From a bacterium (GTDB lineage: Bacteria; Ratteibacteria; UBA8468; B48-G9; JAFGKM01): 60,543 nt of DNA. Below, in pieces: positions 27,631 to 37,571 of this stretch. The position numbers and the translations under genes were made by a program. The stretch covers positions 1 through 60,543 of the forward strand of contig JAOAIL010000008.1 in assembly GCA_026414725.1 (NCBI GenBank), given 5' to 3'. Within the stretch, counting starts at the first letter, position 1. Each line of letters begins with the position of its first letter. The notes under the pieces were generated by a model. The model was not told where the DNA came from and did no database searches. It saw only the letters and a list, made by a program, of their open reading frames with translations.

Positions 27631-29298
27631 ATGACAGGCGCAGAGATAATGGTGAGAGCTTTAAAAAAGGAAGGTGTGGAGACTATCTTTGGTTATCCGG
27701 GTGGTGTATTACTGCCTCTCTGTGACCATCTTTACGATAGCGGTATTAAAGTCATTCTTGTTAGGCATGAACAGGGAGCAGCACATGCTGCAGATGGATA
27801 TGCAAGGTCTTCAGGAAAGGTCGGTGTGTGTATGGCAACATCCGGACCTGGAGCAACAAATCTCGTTACAGGCATTGCAACTGCTTATATGGATTCTATA
27901 CCTATCGTTGCAATTACAGGACAGGTAGCAACACACCTTATTGGTAGCGATGCATTTCAGGAGGTTGATATTACAGGAATAACAAGGCCCATAACAAAAC
28001 ATAACTATCTTATAAAAGATGTTAAAGATATTGCCAGAACTGTTAAAGAAGCATTTTATATAGCAAGTTCAGGAAGGCCGGGTCCTGTGCTTATCGACTT
28101 GCCAGTGGATGTTCAAAGAGCAGAGGGAGAATTCAAATATCCTAATGATATTGAAATACGGAGTTATAAACCAACCTATGAAGGACATCCGCTACAAATA
28201 GAGAGGGCATGGAAGGCAATACAAGAAGCAAAAAGACCTTTGTTGCTTATCGGAGGTGGAGTGATAAGTTCCGGGGCATCACAGCAACTTAAAACTTTTG
28301 TTGAAAAGACAGGAATCCCTGTTGTTTTTACATTAATGGGGCTCGGAAGTATACCGGGAAATCATCCACTCGCCCTCGGTATGCTCGGTATGCATGGTAC
28401 AAAATACGCTAATTATGCTGTTGTTGAGGCAGATCTTTTAATTGCTATAGGATGCAGATTTGATGACAGGATAACAGGTAAGATTGAGACATTTGCTCCA
28501 AATGCGAAAATTATTCATATTGACATAGACCCATCATCCATAAGCAAGAATATCGTGGTGGATATTCCAATAGTGGGTGATGCGAAAAACATTCTGAATA
28601 AACTTATTGAAAAAGCTGAGAAACTTCAGATAGAAGCATGGGTTAAAAAAATTATGGACTGGAAAAAGAAACATCCACTAACATATGAAAAAAATGGTTT
28701 GAAACCACAGTATATTATAGAAAAAATTTCAGAATTACTTCCAGACGATGCTATTATATGTACAGAAGTAGGGCAGAACCAGATGTGGACTGCTCAGTTT
28801 TATAAATTCAGAAAACCACGGACATTAATCACATCAGGAGGACTGGGTACTATGGGTTTTGGATTCCCTGCAGCCATAGGGGCACAGATAGCCAACCCTG
28901 ATAAAATTATTGTTGATATAGCAGGAGACGGAAGTATCCAGATGAATATCCAGGAACTTGCTACTGCTGTTTATAATAAACTTCCTATAAAAATTATAAT
29001 CCTTAATAACTGCTATCTCGGGATGGTAAGACAGTGGCAACAGTTGTTCTATAAAAAAAGATACGCTTTCACCTGTCTTAAAGATGCTCAGCCGGACTTT
29101 GTAAAACTTGCTGCTGCATATGGTGCTATTGGATACAGGGTTAATACATCTGAAGAATTTGACAAAATTATTCCAGATGTACTGAAAGAGAAAGAAAAAC
29201 CTGTACTTGTGGACTGCAGGATATGCGAAGAAGAAAATGTTTTTCCTATGGTTCCTGCAGGTGCATCATTAGACCAGATGCTTGAGGGACTGGCTTAA
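27631..29298 (+). CDS. ilvB: Acetolactate synthase large subunit
   Basis: The 555-residue TPP enzyme has [14 protein letters not shown], the catalytic Glu in [37 protein letters not shown] and the TPP motif [18 protein letters not shown] ending in NN. It condenses pyruvate to acetolactate for valine and leucine, and uses 2-ketobutyrate for isoleucine. It is followed by its regulatory subunit and KARI. Confidence 0.97.
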   Translation: MTGAEIMVRALKKEGVETIFGYPGGVLLPLCDHLYDSGIKVILVRHEQGAAHAADGYARSSGKVGVCMATSGPGATNLVTGIATAYMDSIPIVAITGQVATHLIGSDAFQEVDITGITRPITKHNYLIKDVKDIARTVKEAFYIASSGRPGPVLIDLPVDVQRAEGEFKYPNDIEIRSYKPTYEGHPLQIERAWKAIQEAKRPLLLIGGGVISSGASQQLKTFVEKTGIPVVFTLMGLGSIPGNHPLALGMLGMHGTKYANYAVVEADLLIAIGCRFDDRITGKIETFAPNAKIIHIDIDPSSISKNIVVDIPIVGDAKNILNKLIEKAEKLQIEAWVKKIMDWKKKHPLTYEKNGLKPQYIIEKISELLPDDAIICTEVGQNQMWTAQFYKFRKPRTLITSGGLGTMGFGFPAAIGAQIANPDKIIVDIAGDGSIQMNIQELATAVYNKLPIKIIILNNCYLGMVRQWQQLFYKKRYAFTCLKDAQPDFVKLAAAYGAIGYRVNTSEEFDKIIPDVLKEKEKPVLVDCRICEEENVFPMVPAGASLDQMLEGLA

Positions 29299-29322
29299 AA
29301 ATCCAGCAAAAGGAGAAAAAAT

Positions 29323-29841
29323 ATGACAGGGAACAACGAAAAAGAACAGAAAACACACACTATTGTGATAGCAGTTGAAAACAAATCAGGTATACTTGCA
29401 AGAATTGCAGGATTATTCTCTGCAAGAGGATACAACATAGACAGTTTATGTGTATCTGAGACAGAAGACCCTACTATTTCAAAGATGACATTGACAGTAA
29501 AAGGAGATGAAAGGATACTTGAACAGATTTATAAACAACTCAATAAACTTATTGATGTGATAAAGGTTTTTGATCTTACAGAGGGTGATTACATTGACAG
29601 GGAACTTGCTCTTGTGAAGGTAAAAACATTAAATCCTGGAGCAAGACAGGATATAATGCAGATAGCAGAGATATTCAGAGCGAAGGTTGTGGATATAGGT
29701 AAGCAGTCCCTTACCCTTGAAATAGCAGGCAAAACCTCTAAAATAAATGCAATGATAGAGATGCTTAGAAATTATGGAATAAAAGAGATGATAAGAACCG
29801 GAAAGATTGCTATGGCGAGAGAATTCAATCAGAAAAAATAA
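29323..29841 (+). CDS. ilvN: Acetolactate synthase small (regulatory) subunit
   Basis: The 172-residue protein has the N-terminal ACT domain (IVIAVENKSGILARIAGLFS, ARGYNIDSLCVSETEDPTIS) and the C-terminal second ACT-like half (LVKVKT, GIKEMIRTGKIAMAR). It confers valine feedback on IlvB. AAAGGAG precedes the ATG. Confidence 0.97.
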   Translation: MTGNNEKEQKTHTIVIAVENKSGILARIAGLFSARGYNIDSLCVSETEDPTISKMTLTVKGDERILEQIYKQLNKLIDVIKVFDLTEGDYIDRELALVKVKTLNPGARQDIMQIAEIFRAKVVDIGKQSLTLEIAGKTSKINAMIEMLRNYGIKEMIRTGKIAMAREFNQKK

Positions 29842-29861
29842 TCAAATAAAGGAGGAGAACA

Positions 29862-30857
29862 ATGGCTAAGATATATTATGACAGTGATGCAGACCTGAAT
29901 TTCTTTAAAGGGAAAAAGGTTGGAATTATTGGATATGGAAGTCAAGGCAGGGCACATGCATTAAATCTAAGGGATAGTGGTGTTGAAGTACTTGTAAGTG
30001 ATCTGGAAGGAACTTCTAACTACAAAAAAGCAGTGGATGATGGATTTAAACCACTATCTGCCAATGAAGTTACAAAAAAGTGTGATGCAATAATGATGCT
30101 CGTACAGGATAATGCACAGCCCTTTGTCTATAAGGAATTTATTGCTCCTAATTTATCTGAAGGGAAAGCCCTGGGATTTGCACACGGTTTTTCCATTCAT
30201 TTCTATCAGATAGTACCACCTTCCAATATTGATATATATATGGTCGCTCCTAAAGGTCCTGGAGACCTTGTAAGAGACCAGTTTCTTCAGGGTAAAGGAG
30301 TTCCATGTATTATTGCTGTTCAGCAGAACTACACTGGTAATGCTTTAAAACTTGCTCTTGCTTATGCAAAAGGACTTGGTGGAACACGTTGCGGTGTAGT
30401 AGAAACCACTTTCAAAGAAGAGACAGAAACAGACCTTTTTGGAGAACAGGTAGTCCTGTGTGGAGGAGCAACACAACTTATAAAATATGCATTTGAAACA
30501 CTGGTAGAGGCAGGGTACCAACCTGAAGTTGCTTATTATGAAACCTGTCATGAACTTAAACTCATTGTGGACCTTATCATTGAACGAGGCATACAGGGTA
30601 TGAGACAGGTTATAAGTGATACTGCAGAATATGGAGATATGACAAGAGGTCCTATGGTTATAGACGAGAATGTAAAAAAGAATATGAAAAAAGTTCTTAC
30701 AGATATTCAGAGTGGTGCTTTTGCGAGAGAATGGATTCTGGAAAACAGCGTTGGCAGACCTGTATATAATGCATTGAAAAAACAGTCAGAAGGACATCTT
30801 ATAGAGGAAGTAGGTAAAAAAATGCGGGATATGATGCCTTGGCTTAAGAAGAAATAA
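29862..30857 (+). CDS. ilvC: Ketol-acid reductoisomerase, class I
   Basis: The 331-residue class I enzyme converts acetolactate to dihydroxyisovalerate. [17 protein letters not shown] marks the Rossmann loop, and the C-terminal knot carries [14 protein letters not shown] and [11 protein letters not shown] with the metal ligands. The cofactor loop reads [10 protein letters not shown] (residues 45-54), with acidic D47 and E49 where NADPH enzymes commonly have basic or Ser residues; NADH use is therefore possible. AAAGGAGG precedes the ATG. Confidence 0.97.
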   Translation: MAKIYYDSDADLNFFKGKKVGIIGYGSQGRAHALNLRDSGVEVLVSDLEGTSNYKKAVDDGFKPLSANEVTKKCDAIMMLVQDNAQPFVYKEFIAPNLSEGKALGFAHGFSIHFYQIVPPSNIDIYMVAPKGPGDLVRDQFLQGKGVPCIIAVQQNYTGNALKLALAYAKGLGGTRCGVVETTFKEETETDLFGEQVVLCGGATQLIKYAFETLVEAGYQPEVAYYETCHELKLIVDLIIERGIQGMRQVISDTAEYGDMTRGPMVIDENVKKNMKKVLTDIQSGAFAREWILENSVGRPVYNALKKQSEGHLIEEVGKKMRDMMPWLKKK

Positions 30858-30858
30858 A

Positions 30859-31404
30859 ATGCGTCTTTTTATAGGTATTAGAATACCTGATGAAATAAAG
30901 GGAAAGATAGAAAATACAGTTATATCTGACATCAGAAAAAAGATAAAAGAAGGAAGAATAGTACCGCTGGAAAATCTTCATCTTACACTTAAATTTATTG
31001 GTGAGACATCAGAAGATAATATTCCGTCTATCAAAAAAATTATTTCTGCTTCAACAGATTTTTTACCTGTAAAAGCAACTGTAAAAGGTACAGGCATCTT
31101 TCCTGACGAAAAAAATGTAAGAGTTTTCTGGATTGGGATGGATTCAAAAGGAATTCTTAAAAAACTCAATGTTTTTATTGAAAATGGTTTAGAAAGACAA
31201 GGGATAAGTAAAAAAGAAGCTAGATTTAAAGAACATATCACGATAGCTAGATTTAAATCCATCCCTAAACTTTCTTCTTTAAAAGAAATTCTTGAAAAAT
31301 ACAGAGATACAATATTTGGTAATATGGAAATAAAAGAATTAGAATTAATAAAAAGTGAACTTTCTCCTGACGGTCCTGTTTATACCACTATTTTCAAAAT
31401 ATAA
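30859..31404 (+). CDS. thpR: RNA 2',3'-cyclic phosphodiesterase (2'-5' RNA ligase family)
   Basis: The 181-residue 2H phosphoesterase begins MRLFIGIRIPDEIKGKI and has both HxTx boxes: LHLTLKFIG and EHITIARFK. ThpR opens 2',3'-cyclic phosphates on RNA and can ligate 2'-5' ends. It follows ilvC after one nucleotide and ends the operon; no functional link to branched-chain synthesis is evident. Confidence 0.93.
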   Translation: MRLFIGIRIPDEIKGKIENTVISDIRKKIKEGRIVPLENLHLTLKFIGETSEDNIPSIKKIISASTDFLPVKATVKGTGIFPDEKNVRVFWIGMDSKGILKKLNVFIENGLERQGISKKEARFKEHITIARFKSIPKLSSLKEILEKYRDTIFGNMEIKELELIKSELSPDGPVYTTIFKI

Positions 31405-31410
31405 CATACT

Positions 31411-31439
31411 TTGACAATAAACAAGATATCCATTACAAT
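31411..31439 (+). promoter_or_regulatory. Near-consensus sigma70 promoter
   Basis: Consensus TTGACA (31411-31416) and TACAAT (31434-31439) lie exactly 17 nt apart, 29 nt before the ATG at 31469. Transcription should start near 31446. It separates the C45-like gene from the upstream operon. Confidence 0.8.
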
Positions 31440-31468
31440 AGTCAACTAAATTTAGAAAGACCAGAAAA

Positions 31469-32695
31469 ATGAAATTTACACAACCTTTAAAATACATCGT
31501 TATATTCTTTCTTCTATTGTTTAATTGTATCTATTTGTATAGCGATGTCTCTATCCGTAAATTTACTCCTATTCCTATAGAAGAAACGTTAGAGGGACGT
31601 TTCGGATTTGCACTTAAACAGAAAGATATAAATGGAATTACAATAATACATATTAAAGGTACTCCTTATCAGATGGGGTATCAAATCGGTTTTCTTTTAA
31701 AAAAAGAACTTACAAAAGTTTATGATGAAGCATTTTCTAATACTTCCATTAACAATGCCATAAAAAAACAAGATGGTATCAATCATTTCATCAAAATATG
31801 GGAAAAAGCAGAACCTTTCATTAATAAAAAAATACTGGATGAAATTCAGGGAATATCGGATGGGAGTGGAATCCCGGTTGATATTATAAAATCTGCGGCT
31901 GTACTTTCTGAAACAAATTTTTATGGTTGTAGTAACTTTGTTGTATGGGGAAAGGCAACCGCAGATAAAGAGCTATTACATGGGAGGAACCTAGATGTTA
32001 CCAGTAGAATAAACTTACATAAATACCCTGTAATAATAATTCGGTATAATAATGATAATGTAAGCGCTGATATAGGATTTTTGGGACAGATAGGAACTCT
32101 TACTGCTATGAATAATAATGGTATGACTGTAGCGATAGATGACCTTTTTGGTTACAACAATAGAACTTTTTCAGGTATACCGAGAATGATTTTAGCACGC
32201 GAGATAATGGAAAGAAAGAGACAGAAAGAAGTAATTACTCTCTTAAAATCAGCACAAAAAACAATAGGCACAATTTATATATTGAGTAACTGGACAGAAA
32301 GAAATGCATGTGTTGTAGACACGGATGCAAAATATTCAGTCGTCAGAGGTCCATCCACTCCTAAAAGAAGTATCTATGCTAATCCTTATGTGCTTATTGC
32401 TACTAATTTTTCTTTTTCTGAATACTTCAAGACAGGGCAGGGATATGACAGATATTATAAACTTGCGGAAGGAATATATAATAGTTATGGAACTATAAAT
32501 ATAGAAAAAGCCATATTATTGCTTCAATCTGTTTCTGAAAAAAATACCATTCAGAGTGTTGTGTTTAAACCATCTTCATTAGATTTCTGGGTTGCATATT
32601 CAGATGGTAAAATTCCTGCTCCATACAGGGAATTTGTACATTATAATCTTAAAAATTTGATTGATACCTACCATGATAAATCTAAATTTAAATAA
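31469..32695 (+). CDS. Exported C45-peptidase/acyl-transferase-like Ntn hydrolase
   Basis: The 408-residue protein starts with a hydrophobic signal (KYIVIFFLLLFNCIYLYSD). A central YGCSNFVVWGKATADKELLHGRNLD-type region (GCSNF with the candidate nucleophile Cys, then LLHGRNLD) resembles the acyl-CoA:6-aminopenicillanate acyltransferase/C45 and phospholipase B-like families, which self-cleave before the Cys. The preceding DGSGIPVDIIKSAAVLSETN fits their conserved helix. Likely substrate is an amide in the envelope; not determined. A strong promoter is directly upstream. Confidence 0.75.
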   Translation: MKFTQPLKYIVIFFLLLFNCIYLYSDVSIRKFTPIPIEETLEGRFGFALKQKDINGITIIHIKGTPYQMGYQIGFLLKKELTKVYDEAFSNTSINNAIKKQDGINHFIKIWEKAEPFINKKILDEIQGISDGSGIPVDIIKSAAVLSETNFYGCSNFVVWGKATADKELLHGRNLDVTSRINLHKYPVIIIRYNNDNVSADIGFLGQIGTLTAMNNNGMTVAIDDLFGYNNRTFSGIPRMILAREIMERKRQKEVITLLKSAQKTIGTIYILSNWTERNACVVDTDAKYSVVRGPSTPKRSIYANPYVLIATNFSFSEYFKTGQGYDRYYKLAEGIYNSYGTINIEKAILLLQSVSEKNTIQSVVFKPSSLDFWVAYSDGKIPAPYREFVHYNLKNLIDTYHDKSKFK

Positions 32696-32718
32696 GAAAT
32701 AATGGAGAGGAGCATTAT

Positions 32719-33933
32719 ATGAAAAGTAAAACTTTCAGATTCGGAGTGATAAGCGCAAGAGAACGTGGCGCTTACCTTGCACAGTTATATTCAGAACACC
32801 CAGAGGCACAACTTGTCGCTATATGTGATATGGACCCATCTGCCTTTGATATAGGACAGAAACAATTTCCTCTAAAAAGTAATAACTGGAACAGATATTT
32901 CAATATAGACGATATGCTTAAAAATGAAAAAATGGATTGGGTTTTTATTGCCAGTGGAGACCCCACCCACTATCAGTTAGGCAAAAAAATCCTTAATGCA
33001 GGTTGTAATGCCTTTATTGAAAAACCAATGTGTATTACTATAGAGGAAGCGGATGACCTATGGACTTTACAACAAAAGAAAGGACTGTCTATAGTAGTTG
33101 GATGTGAGTTAAGATATCACTCTGCTGTGGTAAAATTTCGTGAAATACTTAAGGGAGGGATTATAGGAAAAATTGTTATGGGAATATGTATTGCTACGCA
33201 GAAGAGAGGGCACACATATTTTCGCAGAAAGTACAGGCATAGTTCCTATGGTAGCCCTCCTTTACTCCAGAAAGGTATCCATATGGTAGACCTTGCTATT
33301 CACTTTGCTAACTCAGACCCTGTCCGTGTTTTTGCCAGTGGCGGAAGGGATTTATATGGTGGTAGAGATGAATGTACAGGACGGCTATGTACAAACTGTC
33401 CTGAAGAAAATAACTGTGATTTCCATTTTTACAATGGTTCGTCCATTACTGAGCGAAAAAAGGACATTAACAGAAAAAATCCTCCTTTAGATGCCATTAG
33501 ATGTGTATTTGATGGGACTATAGATGTAAATGATAATAGTATCCTTCTTATTGATTTTGCAAATGGTTGCAGAATGTCTGTTGCAGAGATATTTTTTGCT
33601 CCTGAAAACAAATGGGAGTTTTTTATTTATGGGACAAAGGGAGAAGCACATCTGAAGATAGGTGCTGGTCCATGGACACATAAAAATACAATAGATATTT
33701 TTACATCTAAGGACAGAAAACCTAAACGGATTGATATACCAGCAGCCATAGGTGGTCATGGTGGTGCTGATGAATTAATGAGGGATGCACTTATAGAGGG
33801 ATATCTTCAGGGAAGATGTATACCTCCTACAGCTCGTGACGGTAGGGCAGGGGTTGCTACAATAAGTAAAGCATTAGAGAGTGAAGAAACAGGGCAGGTG
33901 ATGGAGATACCCTGGCCTGATAAAATATATTAA
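32719..33933 (+). CDS. Gfo/Idh/MocA-family oxidoreductase (B), with Cys cluster
   Basis: The 404-residue protein has the N-terminal Rossmann half (AICDMDPSAFDIG, FIASGDPTHY, FIEKPMCITIEEADDLW) and the C-terminal domain of the family. Within the latter, a CTGRLCTNCPEENNC cluster (C-x4-C-x2-C-x5-C, about residues 219-234) is unusual for the superfamily and suggests a bound metal or Fe-S-like site. NAD(P)-dependent sugar or polyol chemistry is likely. GGAGAGG precedes the ATG. Confidence 0.88.
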   Translation: MKSKTFRFGVISARERGAYLAQLYSEHPEAQLVAICDMDPSAFDIGQKQFPLKSNNWNRYFNIDDMLKNEKMDWVFIASGDPTHYQLGKKILNAGCNAFIEKPMCITIEEADDLWTLQQKKGLSIVVGCELRYHSAVVKFREILKGGIIGKIVMGICIATQKRGHTYFRRKYRHSSYGSPPLLQKGIHMVDLAIHFANSDPVRVFASGGRDLYGGRDECTGRLCTNCPEENNCDFHFYNGSSITERKKDINRKNPPLDAIRCVFDGTIDVNDNSILLIDFANGCRMSVAEIFFAPENKWEFFIYGTKGEAHLKIGAGPWTHKNTIDIFTSKDRKPKRIDIPAAIGGHGGADELMRDALIEGYLQGRCIPPTARDGRAGVATISKALESEETGQVMEIPWPDKIY

Positions 33934-33941
33934 TATAACTT

Positions 33942-34928
33942 TTAATATAACTTTACAGTAATACCACTTTTTGCTGATTCTATGGATTTAAATACAATAG
34001 AAAGAGTATCCAGATTATCTTTTCCGCTTGTTTCAGGTTCCCTGTCTTCTTCTAAAGCACAATAAAATTCATATAGAGATAGATACCTATCTTCTTTCTC
34101 CATTTTTATAGGGTCAATCTCTTGGGATATTTCTCTGGATATAAGAAATATCTTGTTGTCTTTCCACAGGATAGTCCCTTTCTCTCCATATATCTCCCAA
34201 TCACCATCCCAGGATGTTTCCCTTCCTGTACTTACCCAGCTACCACAATAGGAAATTTTTACATTTTCTGTAAATTCAAGAAATATATTGACAGAAGCAT
34301 CTCCCTTAAACCAACTCCAGTAAGGGTTCCAGCTTCTTGTATATAAACCTACAGGGTTTTCTCCTGTAATATACCTCATAAGGTCAAAGTGGTGGATTGC
34401 CATATCAATGAGTAGAGGATACTCCATCTCCTCTCTGAAACCACCAAACTTTGATTCTTTCTGAAAGTTAACCAGCATATAACCTATTTTACCGATGATT
34501 CTTTCTTTAATAAGTTTCCTTATAGTTCTTGGCTGACTTCTATATCTGTAGTTCTGACTCACCATAATCTTTCTACCTTTCTTTTCTGCATAAGAAACAA
34601 TCGCATAAGCATCTTCCATATTATCTGATAATGGCTTTTCTACGAGAACATCCACGCCATAGTCAAAGGCCAACAAAGAGGTCTGTTTGTGTATATGTGG
34701 TGGAGTTACATTCAGTAGGGCATCAGGTGAAGTTTGTTTTATGGCTTCTTCAAGTGATGTGAAACATTGCTCTTCTGGTATATTAAATTGCTGTGCTGTT
34801 GATATAAGATTTTCCCTGTTTATATCTACAATCCCTAAAAGCTCCCACTCAGGAGAATCTTTTATTATCTCTACCCAGCTTTTTCCAAAACCGCCTACCC
34901 CTACCTGTAGAACTGTTTTCTTTGCCAT
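33942..34928 (-). CDS. Gfo/Idh/MocA-family oxidoreductase (C)
   Basis: The 328-residue protein on the minus strand has VGVGGFGKSWVEI (nucleotide-binding loop, G-x-G-x-x-G), LNVTPPHIH, VEKPLSDN and the C-terminal half with DMAIHHFDLMRY (active-site Asp/His). It lies convergent to oxidoreductase B and divergent from thrC, so it is a single-gene unit. Substrate unknown. Confidence 0.9.
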   Translation of the reverse strand: MAKKTVLQVGVGGFGKSWVEIIKDSPEWELLGIVDINRENLISTAQQFNIPEEQCFTSLEEAIKQTSPDALLNVTPPHIHKQTSLLAFDYGVDVLVEKPLSDNMEDAYAIVSYAEKKGRKIMVSQNYRYRSQPRTIRKLIKERIIGKIGYMLVNFQKESKFGGFREEMEYPLLIDMAIHHFDLMRYITGENPVGLYTRSWNPYWSWFKGDASVNIFLEFTENVKISYCGSWVSTGRETSWDGDWEIYGEKGTILWKDNKIFLISREISQEIDPIKMEKEDRYLSLYEFYCALEEDREPETSGKDNLDTLSIVFKSIESAKSGITVKLY

Positions 34929-34948
34929 AAGAACTCCTTCTTCAAATT

Positions 34949-34978
34949 TTTAACAAAAACCAGCAAAGATATTATAAT
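34949..34978 (+). promoter_or_regulatory. Promoter of the thrC operon, possibly leaderless
   Basis: TTTAAC (34949-34954), an 18-nt spacer, then TATAAT (34973-34978). Only 8 nt separate the -10 box from ATG 34987, so a transcript beginning about 7 nt downstream would start at or next to the codon. ATG 35002 with GAAAGGA upstream is the leadered alternative. Confidence 0.6.
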
Positions 34979-34986
34979 ATAAAGAA

Positions 34987-36360
34987 ATGAAAGGAACAAA
35001 AATGGGTATACTATTCAGAAGCACAAACAGGGAAGCGTCTGTAGTTGGGCTGAAAGAAGTGGTATTCAAGGGGCAACCAGAGGACTATGGATTATATATG
35101 CCAACTTCAATCCCTACCATAAGCAGGGATGAGATAGATTTATTTAAAGACAAGTCCTATGATGAGATTGCGTTTAATATTATCCACAGATTTACAGGAG
35201 AAGAAATCTCTTCTTTAGAACTTAAACATATGGTATCTACCGCATACAACTTTGAAGTTCCATTACAGGAAATATACAACGGATTTTATATTCTCTGGCT
35301 TACAAAAGGACCTACTGCTTCTTTCAAGGACTTCGCAGCGAGGATGCTTGCAAGAATAATGGAGTATTTTGCAAAGGAAGAAAAAAGAAAAATTACAGTA
35401 CTTGTAGCCACATCAGGTGATACAGGAGGTGCAGTCGCAAACGCCTTTTATAACCTTGAAAATTTGAATGTTGTTGTACTCTTTCCTTACAAAGAAGTCA
35501 CTGAAAGACAGAGAAGACAGATGACGACATTAGGAAGTAATATATTAGCGATTGCATTAGAAGGAAAATTTGATGACTGTCAGGCAATAGTAAAAAGGGC
35601 TTTTAATGATAGCGCATTTAAGCATCTTTCACTTACATCAGCAAATTCTATAAACTTTGGAAGATTACTACCGCAGATTGTTTACTATTTCTATGCATAT
35701 TCAAGATTGAATACCGAATATATTGTATTTTCAGTTCCATCTGGGAATTTTGGTAATCTTATGGGAGGTGTATTTGCAAAAATGATGGGACTTCCTGTAA
35801 GAAAATTTGTTGTTGCAGTAAATGAAAACGATGAGTTCCCTAAATTTCTACAGACAGGTGAGTATCAACCAGTTGTACCATCAAGAGAATGCAGTTCAAA
35901 TGCAATGAATGTTGGACATCCCAGTAATCTCGCACGACTTATTGACCTTTATGGTGGGTGGCTTATGGATGAGAGAGATAATAATGGGAAGGTGATAAGA
36001 AGAGGAGTTTTAAAGGTTTCCCCTGATATGGAAAGTATGAGAAAAGATTTTGTTTCTTTCTCTATAAGGGAAGAAGAGGTTGATGATGTAATAGTGAGGT
36101 TTTATAGGAAATACCATGTTTTAGTAGAGCCACATGGTGCGGTTGGTATAAAAGCAGCAGAGAAATCAGGTGAATCCTATCCTATAATATCTCTTGAAAC
36201 AGCAGACCCTGCCAAATTTCCTGAAAAGATAAAGTCATTACTGGGGATAGACCCACCTGTTCCCGCTTCTCTTAAAGACCTTGACAGTAGAAAAGAAGAG
36301 TTTGTAATAATTGAAAACAGTTATGAAAGATTTAAAGAATATCTTTTAGATTTAAAATGA
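34987..36360 (+). CDS. thrC: Threonine synthase
   Basis: The 457-residue PLP enzyme converts phosphohomoserine to threonine. FRSTNREASVVGLKEVVFKG is the N-terminal domain, the PLP lysine lies in GPTASFKDFAARML, and SGDTGGAVANAFY is the phosphate-binding loop. SVPSGNFGNLMGG and VGHPSNLARL support the class-II-like form. ATG 34987 follows a TATAAT box by 8 nt, while ATG 35002 has a ribosome-binding site. First gene of a thrC-PGM-like-thrB operon; overlaps the next by 4 nt. Confidence 0.95.
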   Translation: MKGTKMGILFRSTNREASVVGLKEVVFKGQPEDYGLYMPTSIPTISRDEIDLFKDKSYDEIAFNIIHRFTGEEISSLELKHMVSTAYNFEVPLQEIYNGFYILWLTKGPTASFKDFAARMLARIMEYFAKEEKRKITVLVATSGDTGGAVANAFYNLENLNVVVLFPYKEVTERQRRQMTTLGSNILAIALEGKFDDCQAIVKRAFNDSAFKHLSLTSANSINFGRLLPQIVYYFYAYSRLNTEYIVFSVPSGNFGNLMGGVFAKMMGLPVRKFVVAVNENDEFPKFLQTGEYQPVVPSRECSSNAMNVGHPSNLARLIDLYGGWLMDERDNNGKVIRRGVLKVSPDMESMRKDFVSFSIREEEVDDVIVRFYRKYHVLVEPHGAVGIKAAEKSGESYPIISLETADPAKFPEKIKSLLGIDPPVPASLKDLDSRKEEFVIIENSYERFKEYLLDLK

Positions 36361-37571
36361 AATATGTGATTTTAATAATGGACGGAGCAGGGGATAGACC
36401 ACTGAAGGAACTGGGTGGGAAAACACCTCTTCAGATTGCTAAAAAGCCCCATATTGATTATCTCACAAAGAAAGGAAGGTGTGGACTTTTCAAAACAATC
36501 CCTGAAAATTTTTCTACCTGTTCCGGGGTTGCAAATCTTTCAATTCTTGGATACGACCCTCTGAAATATTTTCATGGTAGAGGAGTACTTGAAGCAGGTG
36601 CAATGGGTATTAATCTTGATAAGATAGATGTGGTTTTAAGGTGTAATACTATCACCATAACAGAAGACAGAAGAATTAAAAACCACTCAGCAGGACATAT
36701 ATCTTCTGATGAAGCAAAAATTTTAATAGAAGAGGCAAATAAAAGATTAGGTAGTAATGAGATTATTTTTTATCCTGGAGTAAGTTACAGGCATATACTT
36801 GTATTGAAAGGCGGATATTCTTCTGATGTTGAGTGTTTTCCACCACATGACTATACAAGCACTCCATATAAACAACTGCTAGTTAAACCTAAAAGTAAAG
36901 AAGCAGTCAGAACTGCAGAGATTTTAAACAGGATAATAGAGGAGTCCTATGATATACTTGACAAACACCCTGTTAATCTTCAGAGAAAAAGACAGGGGAA
37001 AGACCCAGCAAATATGCTTTGGCCCTGGTCCCCTGGTAGAAAGCCGGTTATGGATAAATTCTATGAAAGGTTTGGAATAAAAGGTGCAGTAATATCTGCT
37101 GTGGACCTTATAAAGGGGATTGGGATATACTGTGGTTTTGATGTTATAAATGTGAAAGGGGCAACAGGGCTCTGGAATACCAACTATGAAGGCAAAGCAG
37201 ATGCCTGTGTGGATGCTATGAGAAGTCATGACCTTGTTTATGTGCATGTAGAAGCAATAGATGAAGCAAGCCATGAAGGTAATATAGAACTTAAAATTAG
37301 ATGTATTGAGGATTTTGACAGACGACTTGTAGGGAATATACTTCCACATATAGATATGGAGAATACTGTGATTGCAATCCTTCCAGACCATTATACTCCT
37401 GTAGAAACAGGGGCACACTCTTCTGAACCGGTACCTTTCCTGATATATAATCCACTATTGCCTCCTGATGAAGTAGAAACATTTGATGAAATATCCTGCT
37501 CTTATGGAATATATGGTTTATGTAAAGGAGATTCTCTCATAAACTACTTTTTAAAAGAGGGGATGAAATGA
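36357..37571 (+). CDS. ApgM-like phosphoglycerate mutase or proposed homoserine kinase
   Basis: The 404-residue alkaline-phosphatase-superfamily protein begins YVILIMDGAGDRPLKELGGK, then PENFSTCSGVANLSILGYD with the catalytic Ser/Thr region and, near the C-terminus, ILPDHYTPVETGAHSSEPVP with the metal-binding Asp/His pair. ApgM is a cofactor-independent phosphoglycerate mutase. A close relative is annotated as a proposed homoserine kinase because it occurs beside thr genes. Here it overlaps thrC and precedes a GHMP kinase, so either role is possible. Confidence 0.85.
   Translation: MKYVILIMDGAGDRPLKELGGKTPLQIAKKPHIDYLTKKGRCGLFKTIPENFSTCSGVANLSILGYDPLKYFHGRGVLEAGAMGINLDKIDVVLRCNTITITEDRRIKNHSAGHISSDEAKILIEEANKRLGSNEIIFYPGVSYRHILVLKGGYSSDVECFPPHDYTSTPYKQLLVKPKSKEAVRTAEILNRIIEESYDILDKHPVNLQRKRQGKDPANMLWPWSPGRKPVMDKFYERFGIKGAVISAVDLIKGIGIYCGFDVINVKGATGLWNTNYEGKADACVDAMRSHDLVYVHVEAIDEASHEGNIELKIRCIEDFDRRLVGNILPHIDMENTVIAILPDHYTPVETGAHSSEPVPFLIYNPLLPPDEVETFDEISCSYGIYGLCKGDSLINYFLKEGMK

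Noticed and set aside
36924-37418. 164-codon minus-strand ORF opposite the ApgM-like gene
   Set aside because: Antisense shadow of a gene with clear motifs; Cys/Tyr/Ile-rich product without family resemblance.
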